A stretch of DNA of 13,376 nucleotides from JACCUZ01 sp038246575 (GTDB lineage: Bacteria; Actinomycetota; Actinomycetes; JACCUZ01): the NCBI GenBank assembly GCA_038246575.1, contig JBBRVU010000112.1, positions 1 to 13,376 on the forward strand, written 5' to 3'. A program made the translations under genes and the position numbers. The first letter of the stretch is position 1. The number at the start of each line of letters is the position of its first letter. Under the pieces are notes generated by a model, which saw only the letters and a program-made list of their open reading frames with translations, made no database searches and was not told where the DNA came from. Below, piece by piece: positions 6,382-11,994 of the stretch.

Positions 6382-6738
6382 TCAGAGGTAGAGCCCTGTC
6401 GGCTCGGCCTGCAGCCGCGCTGCGGCGACGGCGTGCAGATCCCGCTCCCGGAGCAGGACGTAGCTGTGCCCGCGAACCTCGACCTCGGCCCTGTCCTCGG
6501 GGTCGAACAGCACCCGGTCGCCCACCTCGATGGTGCGCACGTTCGCCCCGACCCCGACGACCAGTGCCCACGCCAGCCGCTTGCCCATCTGGGCAGTGGC
6601 AGGGATCACGATGCCCGCTGCGGAGCGCCGCTCCCCCGACTCGCCGTCCATGTCGACCAGGACGCGGTCGTGCAGCAGCTGGATCGGGGTCGTCGCTCCC
6701 AACCGGGGCGATTCAGTGGCGACGTCCGAGGCATTCAC
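6382..6738 (-). CDS. GroES/Cpn10-family protein (orphan)
   Basis: This is a 118-aa protein from GTG 6738. Residues about 18-105 follow the Cpn10 fold: TPIQLLHDRVLVDMD, then SAAGIVIPATAQ (the GroEL-binding mobile-loop motif I-V-I), then VVGVGANVRTIEVGDRVLFDP and YVLLRERDLHAV, the closing strand. The usual roof-loop segment is replaced by DPEDRAEVEVRGHSY, and a 13-residue tail (ARLQAEPTGLYL) follows the fold. No groEL is beside it, so it is likely a second, divergent Cpn10 rather than the main groES. It lies 17 nt after the DUF427 stop and 38 nt before the sulfatase TTG. It has no ribosome binding site; a TACCGT lies 6 nt upstream, which suits a leaderless start. Confidence 0.8.
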   Translation of the reverse strand: MNASDVATESPRLGATTPIQLLHDRVLVDMDGESGERRSAAGIVIPATAQMGKRLAWALVVGVGANVRTIEVGDRVLFDPEDRAEVEVRGHSYVLLRERDLHAVAAARLQAEPTGLYL

Positions 6739-6744
6739 GAGTAG

Positions 6745-6750
6745 ACGGTA
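6745..6750 (-). promoter_or_regulatory. Candidate leaderless -10 box for the GroES-like gene
   Basis: TACCGT on the minus strand (6750-6745) is followed by exactly 6 nt and then GTG 6738. TAnnnT at this distance, with no Shine-Dalgarno sequence, is the common layout of leaderless actinobacterial mRNAs. No -35 box is evident. Confidence 0.35.
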
Positions 6751-6755
6751 ACCCG

Positions 6756-7259
6756 CTACCAGCCTCGCGTGCCCGCGGCTCCCTTGAACGGCCCGACGAC
6801 CCGATCGGTGATCCAGCCCCCGTAGAAGCCGCCCTCCTGGGCCCGCACGACCTCTCCCGCGACCGTCACGCGGTCCATCCGGCCGGGGTAGAGCGCCACG
6901 TGCCCCTGCAAGGACTCGAAGCCGGGGCTCGGCGTCGGATAGGTCCAGGCTGCCTGCTCCGCCAGCCGGTCGCCGCCCACGACGTCGAGGTAGTCCGCGG
7001 ACCCCTTGAACTCGCACCAGCTGCTGCCGCTCGCGGGCCGCAGGGCGCCGTCGGCGAAGGCCGACCGCGGGAGGTAGTACGTCGGTGGGTGGCTCGTCTC
7101 GAGCACGCGCAGCGCTTCGAGCGTGTCGGCCACCGTCACCCCGCCGATCTCCACGGTCACCCGCTCGCCGGTGGGCTCGACCCGGGGTGGTCGGGGATAG
7201 TCCCAGACCGACTCCTGGCCGGGCCCGGGCTCCTCCCGTCGTGCTCCGCCGAGCCTCAA
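6756..7259 (-). CDS. DUF427 domain protein
   Basis: This is a 167-aa protein. The DUF427 fold is clear at residues about 32-160. RVTVEIGGVTVADTLEALRVLETSHPPTYYLP opens it, SSWCEFKGSADYLDV (79-93) carries the conserved C-x-F-K-G, and AWTYPTPSPGFESLQGHVALYP follows. GGFYGGWITDRVVGPFKG (143-160) is the usual C-terminal block. The biochemical role of the family is not known; it is soluble and cytoplasmic. The TTG start at 7259 overlaps the stop of the DUF3618 gene (TTGA), implying translational coupling. No better Shine-Dalgarno-preceded start was found in frame. Confidence 0.87.
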   Translation of the reverse strand: MRLGGARREEPGPGQESVWDYPRPPRVEPTGERVTVEIGGVTVADTLEALRVLETSHPPTYYLPRSAFADGALRPASGSSWCEFKGSADYLDVVGGDRLAEQAAWTYPTPSPGFESLQGHVALYPGRMDRVTVAGEVVRAQEGGFYGGWITDRVVGPFKGAAGTRGW

Positions 7260-7525
7260 CGGGAGCGGCGCCAGATGAGCAGACCCACGGCAACGGCCAC
7301 CGCTGCGGCCAGGATCGCGACCCGCTGGGCGCGCAGGTCGCCGCGCTCGTCGATCACCGTCGACCGGGCCGACTCCACGCCGCGGCGAGCGACATTGGCC
7401 GGCTTCACCCGGTCGGCGATCGCGTCCACGGTCGTGGCCAGCCGCTCCCGGGTGAGCGCGATCTCGGCCTCGATCTGCGCCGGTGTCCGGGCGGGCTGGC
7501 TGTCGGCGGCCGGGTCGCTGCTCAT
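7256..7525 (-). CDS. DUF3618 small membrane protein
   Basis: This is an 89-aa protein from ATG 7525. RTPAQIEAEIALTRERLATTVDAIADRVKPANVARRGVESAR (about 13-54) is the DUF3618 pattern, an amphipathic helical segment with regular acidic and arginine positions. One hydrophobic helix (68-85, RVAILAAAVAVAVGLLIW) follows, ending in basic RRSR, so the N-terminus probably faces a helical partner domain and the protein is anchored by its C-terminus. Its function is unknown. It is divergent from bcp, with 142 nt between the starts, and an AGGA is 10 nt before the ATG. Confidence 0.85.
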   Translation of the reverse strand: MSSDPAADSQPARTPAQIEAEIALTRERLATTVDAIADRVKPANVARRGVESARSTVIDERGDLRAQRVAILAAAVAVAVGLLIWRRSR

Positions 7526-7649
7526 GGCGTTCTCATCCTGTCTGGCGTCATGGGGTGCTGCCTCCGGCGGTCGCGGCGGGCTCTGACGGGTCCATGCCCA
7601 TGATCCTGCCGCCTGAACCGGGGTCCTGTCGCGGCCTGCCGCACGGCGG

Positions 7650-7668
7650 CGAGGTTAGGTTGACCTCA
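7650..7668 (+). promoter_or_regulatory. Partial IdeR/DtxR-like box overlapping a leaderless -10 of bcp
   Basis: The 19 bases at 7650-7668 match the IdeR/DtxR consensus TTAGGTTAGGCTAACCTAA at 14 positions. GAGGT (7651-7655) and ACCTC (7663-7667) form an inverted repeat. The same bases contain TAGGTT (7656-7661), a TAnnnT -10 box followed by exactly 6 nt and the bcp ATG. A repressor bound here would block RNA polymerase. The outer positions of the consensus are lost, so iron control is only a hypothesis. Confidence 0.35.
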
Positions 7669-8135
7669 TGCCGACCCTCTCACCTGGCGACCCAGCGCCC
7701 GATTTCACCCTTCCCGATCAAGATGGCACGCCTGTGTCGCTGTCCTCGCACGCCGGGAGCAAGGTCGTCCTGTACTTCTACCCGGCCGCATCCACACCGG
7801 GCTGCACGACCCAGGCCCGCGACTTCCGGGACAACATGGCATCCCTGACCGCGGCGGGAATCCAGGTTCTCGGCGTGTCGCCGGACGAGCAAACGGCCCA
7901 GCAGGCCTTCCGCGACGAGGAGCAGGTCCCCTACCGGCTGCTGTGCGACCCGGCCCGCGACGTGCTGGAGGCGTACGGCGCCTGGGGCGAGAAGAAGCTC
8001 TACGGCAAGACCGTGACCGGCGTGATCCGGTCGACCTTCGTGATCGACGAGAAGGGCGCGATCGAGAAGGCGCTGTACAACGTCAAGGCCACCGGTCACG
8101 TGGCCAAGCTCCGCCGCGACCTCGCCCTCGGCTGA
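7668..8135 (+). CDS. bcp: Thioredoxin-dependent thiol peroxidase (BCP/PrxQ family)
   Basis: This 155-aa protein is the full length for the family. It reduces hydrogen peroxide and organic peroxides in the cytoplasm using thiol donors. GDPAPDFTLPDQDG opens the AhpC/TSA fold. The peroxidatic cysteine is C46 in YPAASTPGCTTQARDFRD. GVSPDEQTAQQAF, YGAWGEKKLYGKTVTGVIRSTFVID and YNVKATGHVAKLRRDL complete the BCP signature and are close to the mycobacterial protein. The resolving cysteine that is usually five residues after the peroxidatic one (C-x4-C) is R51 here. A second cysteine, C93, is in LLCDP and is not at a known resolving position. The start is ATG 7668, directly behind a -10 element. Confidence 0.95.
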   Translation: MPTLSPGDPAPDFTLPDQDGTPVSLSSHAGSKVVLYFYPAASTPGCTTQARDFRDNMASLTAAGIQVLGVSPDEQTAQQAFRDEEQVPYRLLCDPARDVLEAYGAWGEKKLYGKTVTGVIRSTFVIDEKGAIEKALYNVKATGHVAKLRRDLALG

Positions 8136-8198
8136 CCCGGCCCCGGCCCTCCCGCCGGCCCCCGGCTCCCGCAGTCGACCACGTTTGGCAGACGGGTG

Positions 8199-8258
8199 AT
8201 CGCTTCAGCTGGTGTGTGCGCCTGCTGAAGCGATCGTCGGCCTGCTGAAGCGCCGACG
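8199..8258. repeat. Hairpin cluster with alternative pairings and a 13-bp direct repeat
   Basis: ATCGCTTCAGC (8199-8209) and GCTGAAGCGAT (8224-8234) form an 11-bp stem. Beyond a T-T mismatch, GGTG and CGCC add 4 bp around a TGTG loop. Then CGTCGGC (8235-8241) and GCCGACG (8252-8258) form a second stem. A 13-mer, GCCTGCTGAAGCG, occurs at 8220-8232 and again at 8240-8252, so CGCTTCAGC (8201-8209) could pair with either copy. There is no T-tract. It lies between bcp and tRNA-Leu. Confidence 0.7.
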
Positions 8259-8316
8259 AGTCCGGGGTACGTGGGGGGGACCGGCCCGGCAGGGGGCCGC
8301 GGTTGCCGACGGCGCC

Positions 8317-8322
8317 TAGGAT
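8317..8322 (+). promoter_or_regulatory. Candidate -10 box of tRNA-Leu
   Basis: TAGGAT at 8317-8322 ends 9 nt before the tRNA 5' end. This fits a -10 box. I see no clear -35 at 16-18 nt upstream. Confidence 0.35.
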
Positions 8323-8331
8323 CGGTCGCCT

Positions 8332-8413
8332 GCGGAAGTGGTGGAATTGGCAGACACGCTGGCTTTAGGTGCCAGTGCCTTCGGGCGTGGGGGTTCAAGT
8401 CCCCCCTTCCGCA
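8332..8413 (+). tRNA. tRNA-Leu (anticodon UAG)
   Basis: A class II tRNA of 82 nt. The acceptor stem GCGGAAG pairs with CTTCCGC. The anticodon stem TGGC/GCCA has loop TTTAGGT with anticodon TAG, and a long variable arm (TGCCTTCGGGCG) follows. The T arm is GGGGG-TTCAAGT-CCCCC, and the discriminator is A at 8413. The 3' CCA is not encoded (the next bases are CCC). It would read CUA leucine codons. Confidence 0.96.
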
Positions 8414-8435
8414 CCCGGTGGTCCTCGTCAGTCCC

Positions 8436-9038
8436 TCACGAACCGGGCAGCAGCTCGCGGATCGACGGGGCAAGAGCGCGGAACGCGTTTCCGCGGTGGC
8501 TGATGGCGTTCTTCTCCTCGGCGGGCATCTCGGCAGTGGTCCGGTCGTGCCCGTCCGGGAGGAACGCCGGGTCGTAGCCGAACCCGCCGGTCCCCCGCGG
8601 CTCGCGGACCAGCCGGCCGGCGACCCTGCCCTCCACCACCCGCTCGTCCCCGCTCGCCAGCACCAGTGCCGCTGCGCAGACGAAGGCCGCTCCGAGGTGC
8701 CCGTCGGGCACGTCGGCCACCTGGTCGAGGACCAGCCGCAGGTTGGCGGAGTCGTCGCGACCGGCGCCGGCCCAGCGGGCCGAGAAGACTCCCGGCATGC
8801 CGTTGAGCGCATCCACGCACAGCCCGCTGTCGTCAGCCACTGCCGGCAGCCCGGTGTAGTCCGCGGCCGCCCGCGCCTTCTTGGCCGCGTTCTCGGCGAA
8901 CGTGAGGCCGTCCTCCACGACCTCCGGCGCCTCGGGGGGCAACGGCACCAGCTCGATGTCCAGGCCGATGTCCCGCAGGATCTCCTGCAGCTCCCCCACC
9001 TTGTGCGCGTTGCGGGTGGCGAGCACGACCCGGGTCAC
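8436..9038 (-). CDS. rdgB: XTP/dITP pyrophosphatase (HAM1/RdgB family)
   Basis: This 200-aa enzyme hydrolyses non-canonical purine nucleotides (dITP, XTP) to the monophosphate and pyrophosphate, keeping them out of DNA and RNA. The N-terminal VVLATRNAHKVGELQEIL is the phosphate-binding signature. AVADDSGLCVDALNGMPGVFSARWAG (67-91) holds the D69-D70 metal/catalytic pair. GGFGYDPAFLP and NAISHRGNAFRAL are the other conserved blocks. The GTG start at 9038 overlaps the rph stop (GTGA), so it is translated coupled to rph. The rph-rdgB pair is widely conserved in actinobacteria. Confidence 0.95.
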   Translation of the reverse strand: MTRVVLATRNAHKVGELQEILRDIGLDIELVPLPPEAPEVVEDGLTFAENAAKKARAAADYTGLPAVADDSGLCVDALNGMPGVFSARWAGAGRDDSANLRLVLDQVADVPDGHLGAAFVCAAALVLASGDERVVEGRVAGRLVREPRGTGGFGYDPAFLPDGHDRTTAEMPAEEKNAISHRGNAFRALAPSIRELLPGS

Positions 9039-9754
9039 GACGACAGCGCGGCCTGCTGCATGCCGGTCAGCGAGGCGCAGCCACCGGCGGCCAGGTCGAG
9101 CAACGCGTCCAGACTCGCCCGGTCGAACGGCTCGGCCTCCGCCGTGCCCTGCACCTCCACGAAGGCACCCCCGCCGGTCATCACGACGTTCATGTCGGTG
9201 TCAGCGGTGACGTCCTCCTCGTAGCAGAGGTCGAGCATCGGGACCCCGCCGACGATCCCGACGGACACCGCGGCCACCGACGACGTCAGCGGTTCCCCCG
9301 CAAGCGCGTCCTTGTCGCGCAGGTAGGACACCGCGTCGGCCAGCGCGACGTATGCGCCGGTGATCGCGGCGGTCCGGGTGCCTCCGTCGGCCTGGAGCAC
9401 GTCGCAGTCGAGCACGATCGTGTTCTCGCCCAGCGCCTTGTAGTCGACAGCCGCACGCAGCGAACGCCCTACCAGCCGGGAGATCTCGTGCGTGCGGCCG
9501 CCGATGCGCCCCTTGACCGACTCGCGGTCCGAGCGGGTGTTGGTCGAGCGCGGCAGCATGGCGTACTCGGCCGTCACCCAGCCGAGACCGCTGCCCTTGC
9601 GCCAGCGCGGCACGCCGACCGTGACCGAGGCGGCGCACAGCACCCGGGTCTTGCCGAACTCGACGAGGACAGATCCCTCGGCGTGGTCGAGCCAGTTGCG
9701 GGTGATCGTGACCGGCCGCAGCTGGTCGGGAGCCCTGCCGTCGATGCGTGACAT
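9035..9754 (-). CDS. rph: Ribonuclease PH
   Basis: This is a 239-aa phosphate-dependent 3'-5' exoribonuclease that trims tRNA 3' ends; it forms a hexamer. It opens with RIDGRAPDQLRPVTITRNWL. SGLGWVTAEYAMLPRSTNTR and GRIGGRTHEISRLVGRSLRAAVD carry the phosphate-binding arginines. LDCDVLQADGGTRTAAITGAY is the catalytic block and MQQAAL the usual terminus. ATG 9754 is the only sensible start. AAGG lies 11 nt upstream, and the same bases form TAAGGT 7 nt before the ATG, a possible leaderless -10. rdgB follows with a 4-bp overlap. The gap to the upstream MBL gene is 63 nt. Confidence 0.96.
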   Translation of the reverse strand: MSRIDGRAPDQLRPVTITRNWLDHAEGSVLVEFGKTRVLCAASVTVGVPRWRKGSGLGWVTAEYAMLPRSTNTRSDRESVKGRIGGRTHEISRLVGRSLRAAVDYKALGENTIVLDCDVLQADGGTRTAAITGAYVALADAVSYLRDKDALAGEPLTSSVAAVSVGIVGGVPMLDLCYEEDVTADTDMNVVMTGGGAFVEVQGTAEAEPFDRASLDALLDLAAGGCASLTGMQQAALSS

Positions 9755-9761
9755 GGCGACG

Positions 9762-9803
9762 ACCTTAAAGGACCCCGGTGACTGTTCCGGCCGACGGTCG
9801 GCC
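9762..9803 (-). promoter_or_regulatory. Candidate rph promoter -10 and a preceding hairpin
   Basis: On the minus strand TAAGGT (9767-9762) sits 7 nt before the rph ATG. Upstream, GGCCGA (9789-9794) and TCGGCC (9798-9803) form a short stem with a 3-nt loop in the 63-nt gap after the MBL gene. The hairpin has no T-tract, so it may only stabilise the upstream transcript. Confidence 0.3.
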
Positions 9804-9817
9804 CCGGGCAGCCGCGC

Positions 9818-10570
9818 TCAGACGTCGTACGTCGTGCCGCACTCCGCTAGCTCGACCGGACCGTCGAACGTGGCCCGGGCTGCGTCGAGGGACACTGCCG
9901 GGTCGTTCCACGGCGGCAGGTGCGTGAGCAGCAGGCGGCGCGCCCCTGCCTTCGCTGCATGCTCGCCGGCCTGCCCTCCGGTGAGGTGCAGGTCGGCCGG
10001 CGCCTTGTCGTCGCGTCCGGCCTGGAACGACGACTCGACCAGCGCGAGGTCGGCGCCGCGCGCGATCTCGACCAGCGCCGGGCTGGGGCCGGTGTCGCCG
10101 GAGTACACCAGCGCCCGGCCGCCGTGCTCGACCCGCATCGCCCACGTCTGCACCGGGTGCGCCATCTGCGCCACCGTCACGGTCAGCGGGCCGATCTCGT
10201 GCCGGCCGGCCGACCACTCGCGGAACTCGAAGCAGCCGGACAGGCCCGGATGCTCCGCCCGCCCGTACGCCGCAGCGAGGTGGGCGCCGGTTCCCGTTGG
10301 TCCGTGCACCGGGATCACCGGGTAACCACCGCTGGTGTCGTACGTGCGCGCCACGTACAGCGCGAGCACGTCCATGCAGTGGTCCGGATGCAGGTGGCTC
10401 AGCAGCACGGCGTCGACGTCACCCACGGCGCAGTGCCGCTGCAGCGAGCCCAGGGCACCGCTGCCGAGGTCGAGCAGCGCGCGGAAGCCGTCGGCCTCGA
10501 CGAGGTAGCAGGACGCCGGGCTCGCCGGACCCGGGATCGACCCCGAGCAGCCGACCACGGTGAGCCTCAC
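9818..10570 (-). CDS. MBL-fold metallo-hydrolase, related to mycobacterial cAMP phosphodiesterase Rv1339
   Basis: This is a 250-aa beta-lactamase-fold hydrolase. LLSHLHPDH (57-64) supplies the two-metal HxHxDH motif (H59, H61, D63, H64). H138 (MAHPVQTWAM), D159 (YSGDTGPSP) and H217 (LLTHLPPWND) are the further ligands. It is of the RNase Z/ElaC-like kind but short and without the exosite arm. In Mycobacterium the protein in the same position between murI and rph, Rv1339, is reported to be an atypical cAMP phosphodiesterase. By synteny and fold I infer the same or a related cyclic-nucleotide or small-molecule role; activity is not proven here. The GTG start at 10570 overlaps the murI stop (GTGA). 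Confidence 0.85.
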   Translation of the reverse strand: MRLTVVGCSGSIPGPASPASCYLVEADGFRALLDLGSGALGSLQRHCAVGDVDAVLLSHLHPDHCMDVLALYVARTYDTSGGYPVIPVHGPTGTGAHLAAAYGRAEHPGLSGCFEFREWSAGRHEIGPLTVTVAQMAHPVQTWAMRVEHGGRALVYSGDTGPSPALVEIARGADLALVESSFQAGRDDKAPADLHLTGGQAGEHAAKAGARRLLLTHLPPWNDPAVSLDAARATFDGPVELAECGTTYDV

Positions 10571-11361
10571 GCCACCGCCTCGACGCCGCCGGCCTCGGGC
10601 CCGAGGAAACGACGGCTGAGGTCGCGGAACACCGACGGGTCGCCGGTGGTCAGGAACCGGTGCTCGGGCTCGGGCAGGTCACCGGGCCGCTCGAGACCGT
10701 GCGCGAGCAGCGTCCGGTAGACGTCCTTGGCTGTCTCCTCGGCGCTGGACACCAGCGTCACCCCGTCCCCCATCACGTAGGACACCACCGCGGAGAGCAG
10801 CGGGTAGTGCGTGCAGCCCAGGATGAGGGTGTCCACCTCGGCCGCCGCGACCGGGTCCAGGTACTCGTGCGCCACCTTGATCAGCTCGTCGCCGCCCGTC
10901 ACGCCCAGCTCCACGAACTCGACGAACCGCGGGCAGGCCTGGGTGGTGACGGCGATGTGCGGCGCAGCGGCGAACGCGTCCTCGTACGCCCTGCTCGTCT
11001 TGGTCGCCACGGTCGAGATCACGCCCACCCGATCGGTCCGGGTCGCTGCGACCGCTCGGCGGACGGCCGGCCTGATGACCTCGACGACGGGGACGCCATA
11101 GCGCTCACGGGCGTCGTGCAGCACCGCGGCGCTCGCGCTGTTGCACGCGATGACCAGCATCTTCACGCCCTGCTCGACGAGGTGGTCGAGGCACTCGATC
11201 GCGTAGGACCGGACCTCGGCGATCGGCCGCGGGCCGTATGGCTGGCGCGCGGTGTCCGCGTAGTAGAGGACCGGCTCGTGCGGCAGCTGGTCGAGCACCG
11301 AGCGGGCGACGGTCAACCCGCCGTAGCCGGAGTCGAAGATCCCGATCGGAGCGTCTGCCAC
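10567..11361 (-). CDS. murI: Glutamate racemase
   Basis: This 264-aa protein from GTG 11361 makes D-glutamate for peptidoglycan in the cytoplasm. APIGIFDSGYGGLTVA (4-19) is the N-terminal glutamate-binding block with D10. IACNSASAAVLHD contains catalytic C73, and LILGCTHYPLL contains the second catalytic cysteine C183 with H185. VATKTSRAY and FDSG-type motifs complete the family. The frame is open far upstream of 11361, but homologues begin 3-5 residues before APIGIFDSG, so the GTG is preferred over an in-frame ATG at 11427. There is no Shine-Dalgarno sequence; TACCCT lies 8 nt upstream. It starts the murI-MBL-rph-rdgB block and diverges from the cupin gene. Confidence 0.96.
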   Translation of the reverse strand: MADAPIGIFDSGYGGLTVARSVLDQLPHEPVLYYADTARQPYGPRPIAEVRSYAIECLDHLVEQGVKMLVIACNSASAAVLHDARERYGVPVVEVIRPAVRRAVAATRTDRVGVISTVATKTSRAYEDAFAAAPHIAVTTQACPRFVEFVELGVTGGDELIKVAHEYLDPVAAAEVDTLILGCTHYPLLSAVVSYVMGDGVTLVSSAEETAKDVYRTLLAHGLERPGDLPEPEHRFLTTGDPSVFRDLSRRFLGPEAGGVEAVA

Positions 11362-11369
11362 AGTGAAGG

Positions 11370-11375
11370 AGGGTA
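11370..11375 (-). promoter_or_regulatory. Candidate -10 box of murI
   Basis: TACCCT on the minus strand (11375-11370) is a TAnnnT box, 8 nt before the GTG at 11361. The bases before the GTG are pyrimidine-rich (CCTCCTTCAC), the opposite of a ribosome binding site, so a leaderless or nearly leaderless message is likely. Confidence 0.35.
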
Positions 11376-11425
11376 CGACGCGCGCCGGAGGAGTCGGGGC
11401 GCCGACCCCGGGGTAGGTGTCGCTC

Positions 11426-11791
11426 ATGTTCGCCGTCACCATCGCAACCGAGACCGCCAGCAACGACGCCTTCCGTACGGTGCTGAACACCTCCGAGCAC
11501 GTCCAGGTCGTGGCTATGACGCTGCAGCCGGGCGAGGACATCGGCGCCGAGGTGCACCCGGGCAACGACCAGGTGCTGCTGTTCACCGAGGGCACGGCCC
11601 GCGCAGAGGTGGGCGGCGAGACCCAGGAGGTCGGGCCCGGCGTGCTCGTGGTCGTGCCGGCCGGCACCGAGCACAACTTCACCAACACCGGCGCCGGGAC
11701 GCTGCGACTGCTGACCATCTACGGGCCGCCGGACCACGCCCCCGGCACGGTGCACCGGACGAAAGCAGAGGCCGAGGCCGCTGAGCACTAG
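11426..11791 (+). CDS. Small cupin-domain protein
   Basis: This is a 121-aa single-domain cupin. Residues about 30-60 hold MTLQPGEDIGAEVHPGNDQVLLFTEG, in which HPGNDQ replaces the classical H-x-H-x4-E pattern with one histidine. PAGTEHNFTNTG, in the second motif, supplies another histidine. TIYGPPDHAPGTVHRTKAEAEA is a conserved family tail. The family start is MF-V-x-I, which supports ATG 11426 over an in-frame GTG at 11417. It may bind a metal and a small carbohydrate or organic acid, but no substrate is known. It diverges from murI with 64 nt between the starts. A weak AGG is 8 nt upstream of the ATG. Confidence 0.83.
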   Translation: MFAVTIATETASNDAFRTVLNTSEHVQVVAMTLQPGEDIGAEVHPGNDQVLLFTEGTARAEVGGETQEVGPGVLVVVPAGTEHNFTNTGAGTLRLLTIYGPPDHAPGTVHRTKAEAEAAEH

Positions 11792-11793
11792 CT

Positions 11794-11814
11794 CCGTGCC
11801 CCGTGCCCCGTGCC
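11794..11814. repeat. Three tandem copies of a 7-bp unit
   Basis: CCGTGCC is repeated three times without gaps, starting 2 nt after the cupin stop. A fourth, altered copy (CCATGC) follows. The unit can shift register during replication, so copy number may vary between strains. Confidence 0.8.
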
Positions 11815-11825
11815 CCATGCGCGGA

Positions 11826-11841
11826 TTCCCATGATCGGAGC
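11826..11841. repeat. 16-bp repeat, left copy (inverted relative to 13157-13172)
   Basis: TTCCCATGATCGGAGC here is the exact reverse complement of 13157-13172. Its 12-bp core CATGATCGGAGC is also present in direct orientation at 13116-13127. The two outer copies enclose the AbiEi-nuclease gene. Confidence 0.85.
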
Positions 11842-11917
11842 AATTTCATCGCGGCAGATGTTCTCCGCCCACTCCATTGATGCCGAAACGTGCGCGAGCC
11901 GCTGCCACCCTGAGTCG

Positions 11918-11944
11918 CTGTCCACACCCGGGGCGCTGTCCACA
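11918..11944 (+). promoter_or_regulatory. Two DnaA-box-like 9-mers in direct orientation
   Basis: CTGTCCACA occurs at 11918-11926 and 11936-11944, inside an 11-mer (CGCTGTCCACA) repeated with an 18-bp period. It differs by one base from TTGTCCACA, the preferred DnaA box of high-GC actinobacteria. It lies 51 nt before the nuclease gene. Two sites are too few for an origin; they may be a regulatory pair or a chance repeat. Confidence 0.35.
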
Positions 11945-11994
11945 TTCCGGCGGCGGGAGCCGGTCCCGGCCGAGTTGGCGTCCAGTCTGCTGAG

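Noticed and set aside
6344..6571. An N-terminal extension of the second sulfatase upstream of TTG 6343
   Set aside because: It would overlap most of the GroES-like gene, is Arg/Gly-rich, and would bury the hydrophobic export segment inside the protein.
8332..8413. tRNA-Leu as an integration site of a mobile element
   Set aside because: No second copy of the tRNA 3' end and no integrase are visible in the window.
11362..11718. An N-terminal extension of murI upstream of GTG 11361
   Set aside because: It runs antisense through the cupin gene and has no similarity to glutamate racemases, which begin a few residues before the IGIFDSG motif.
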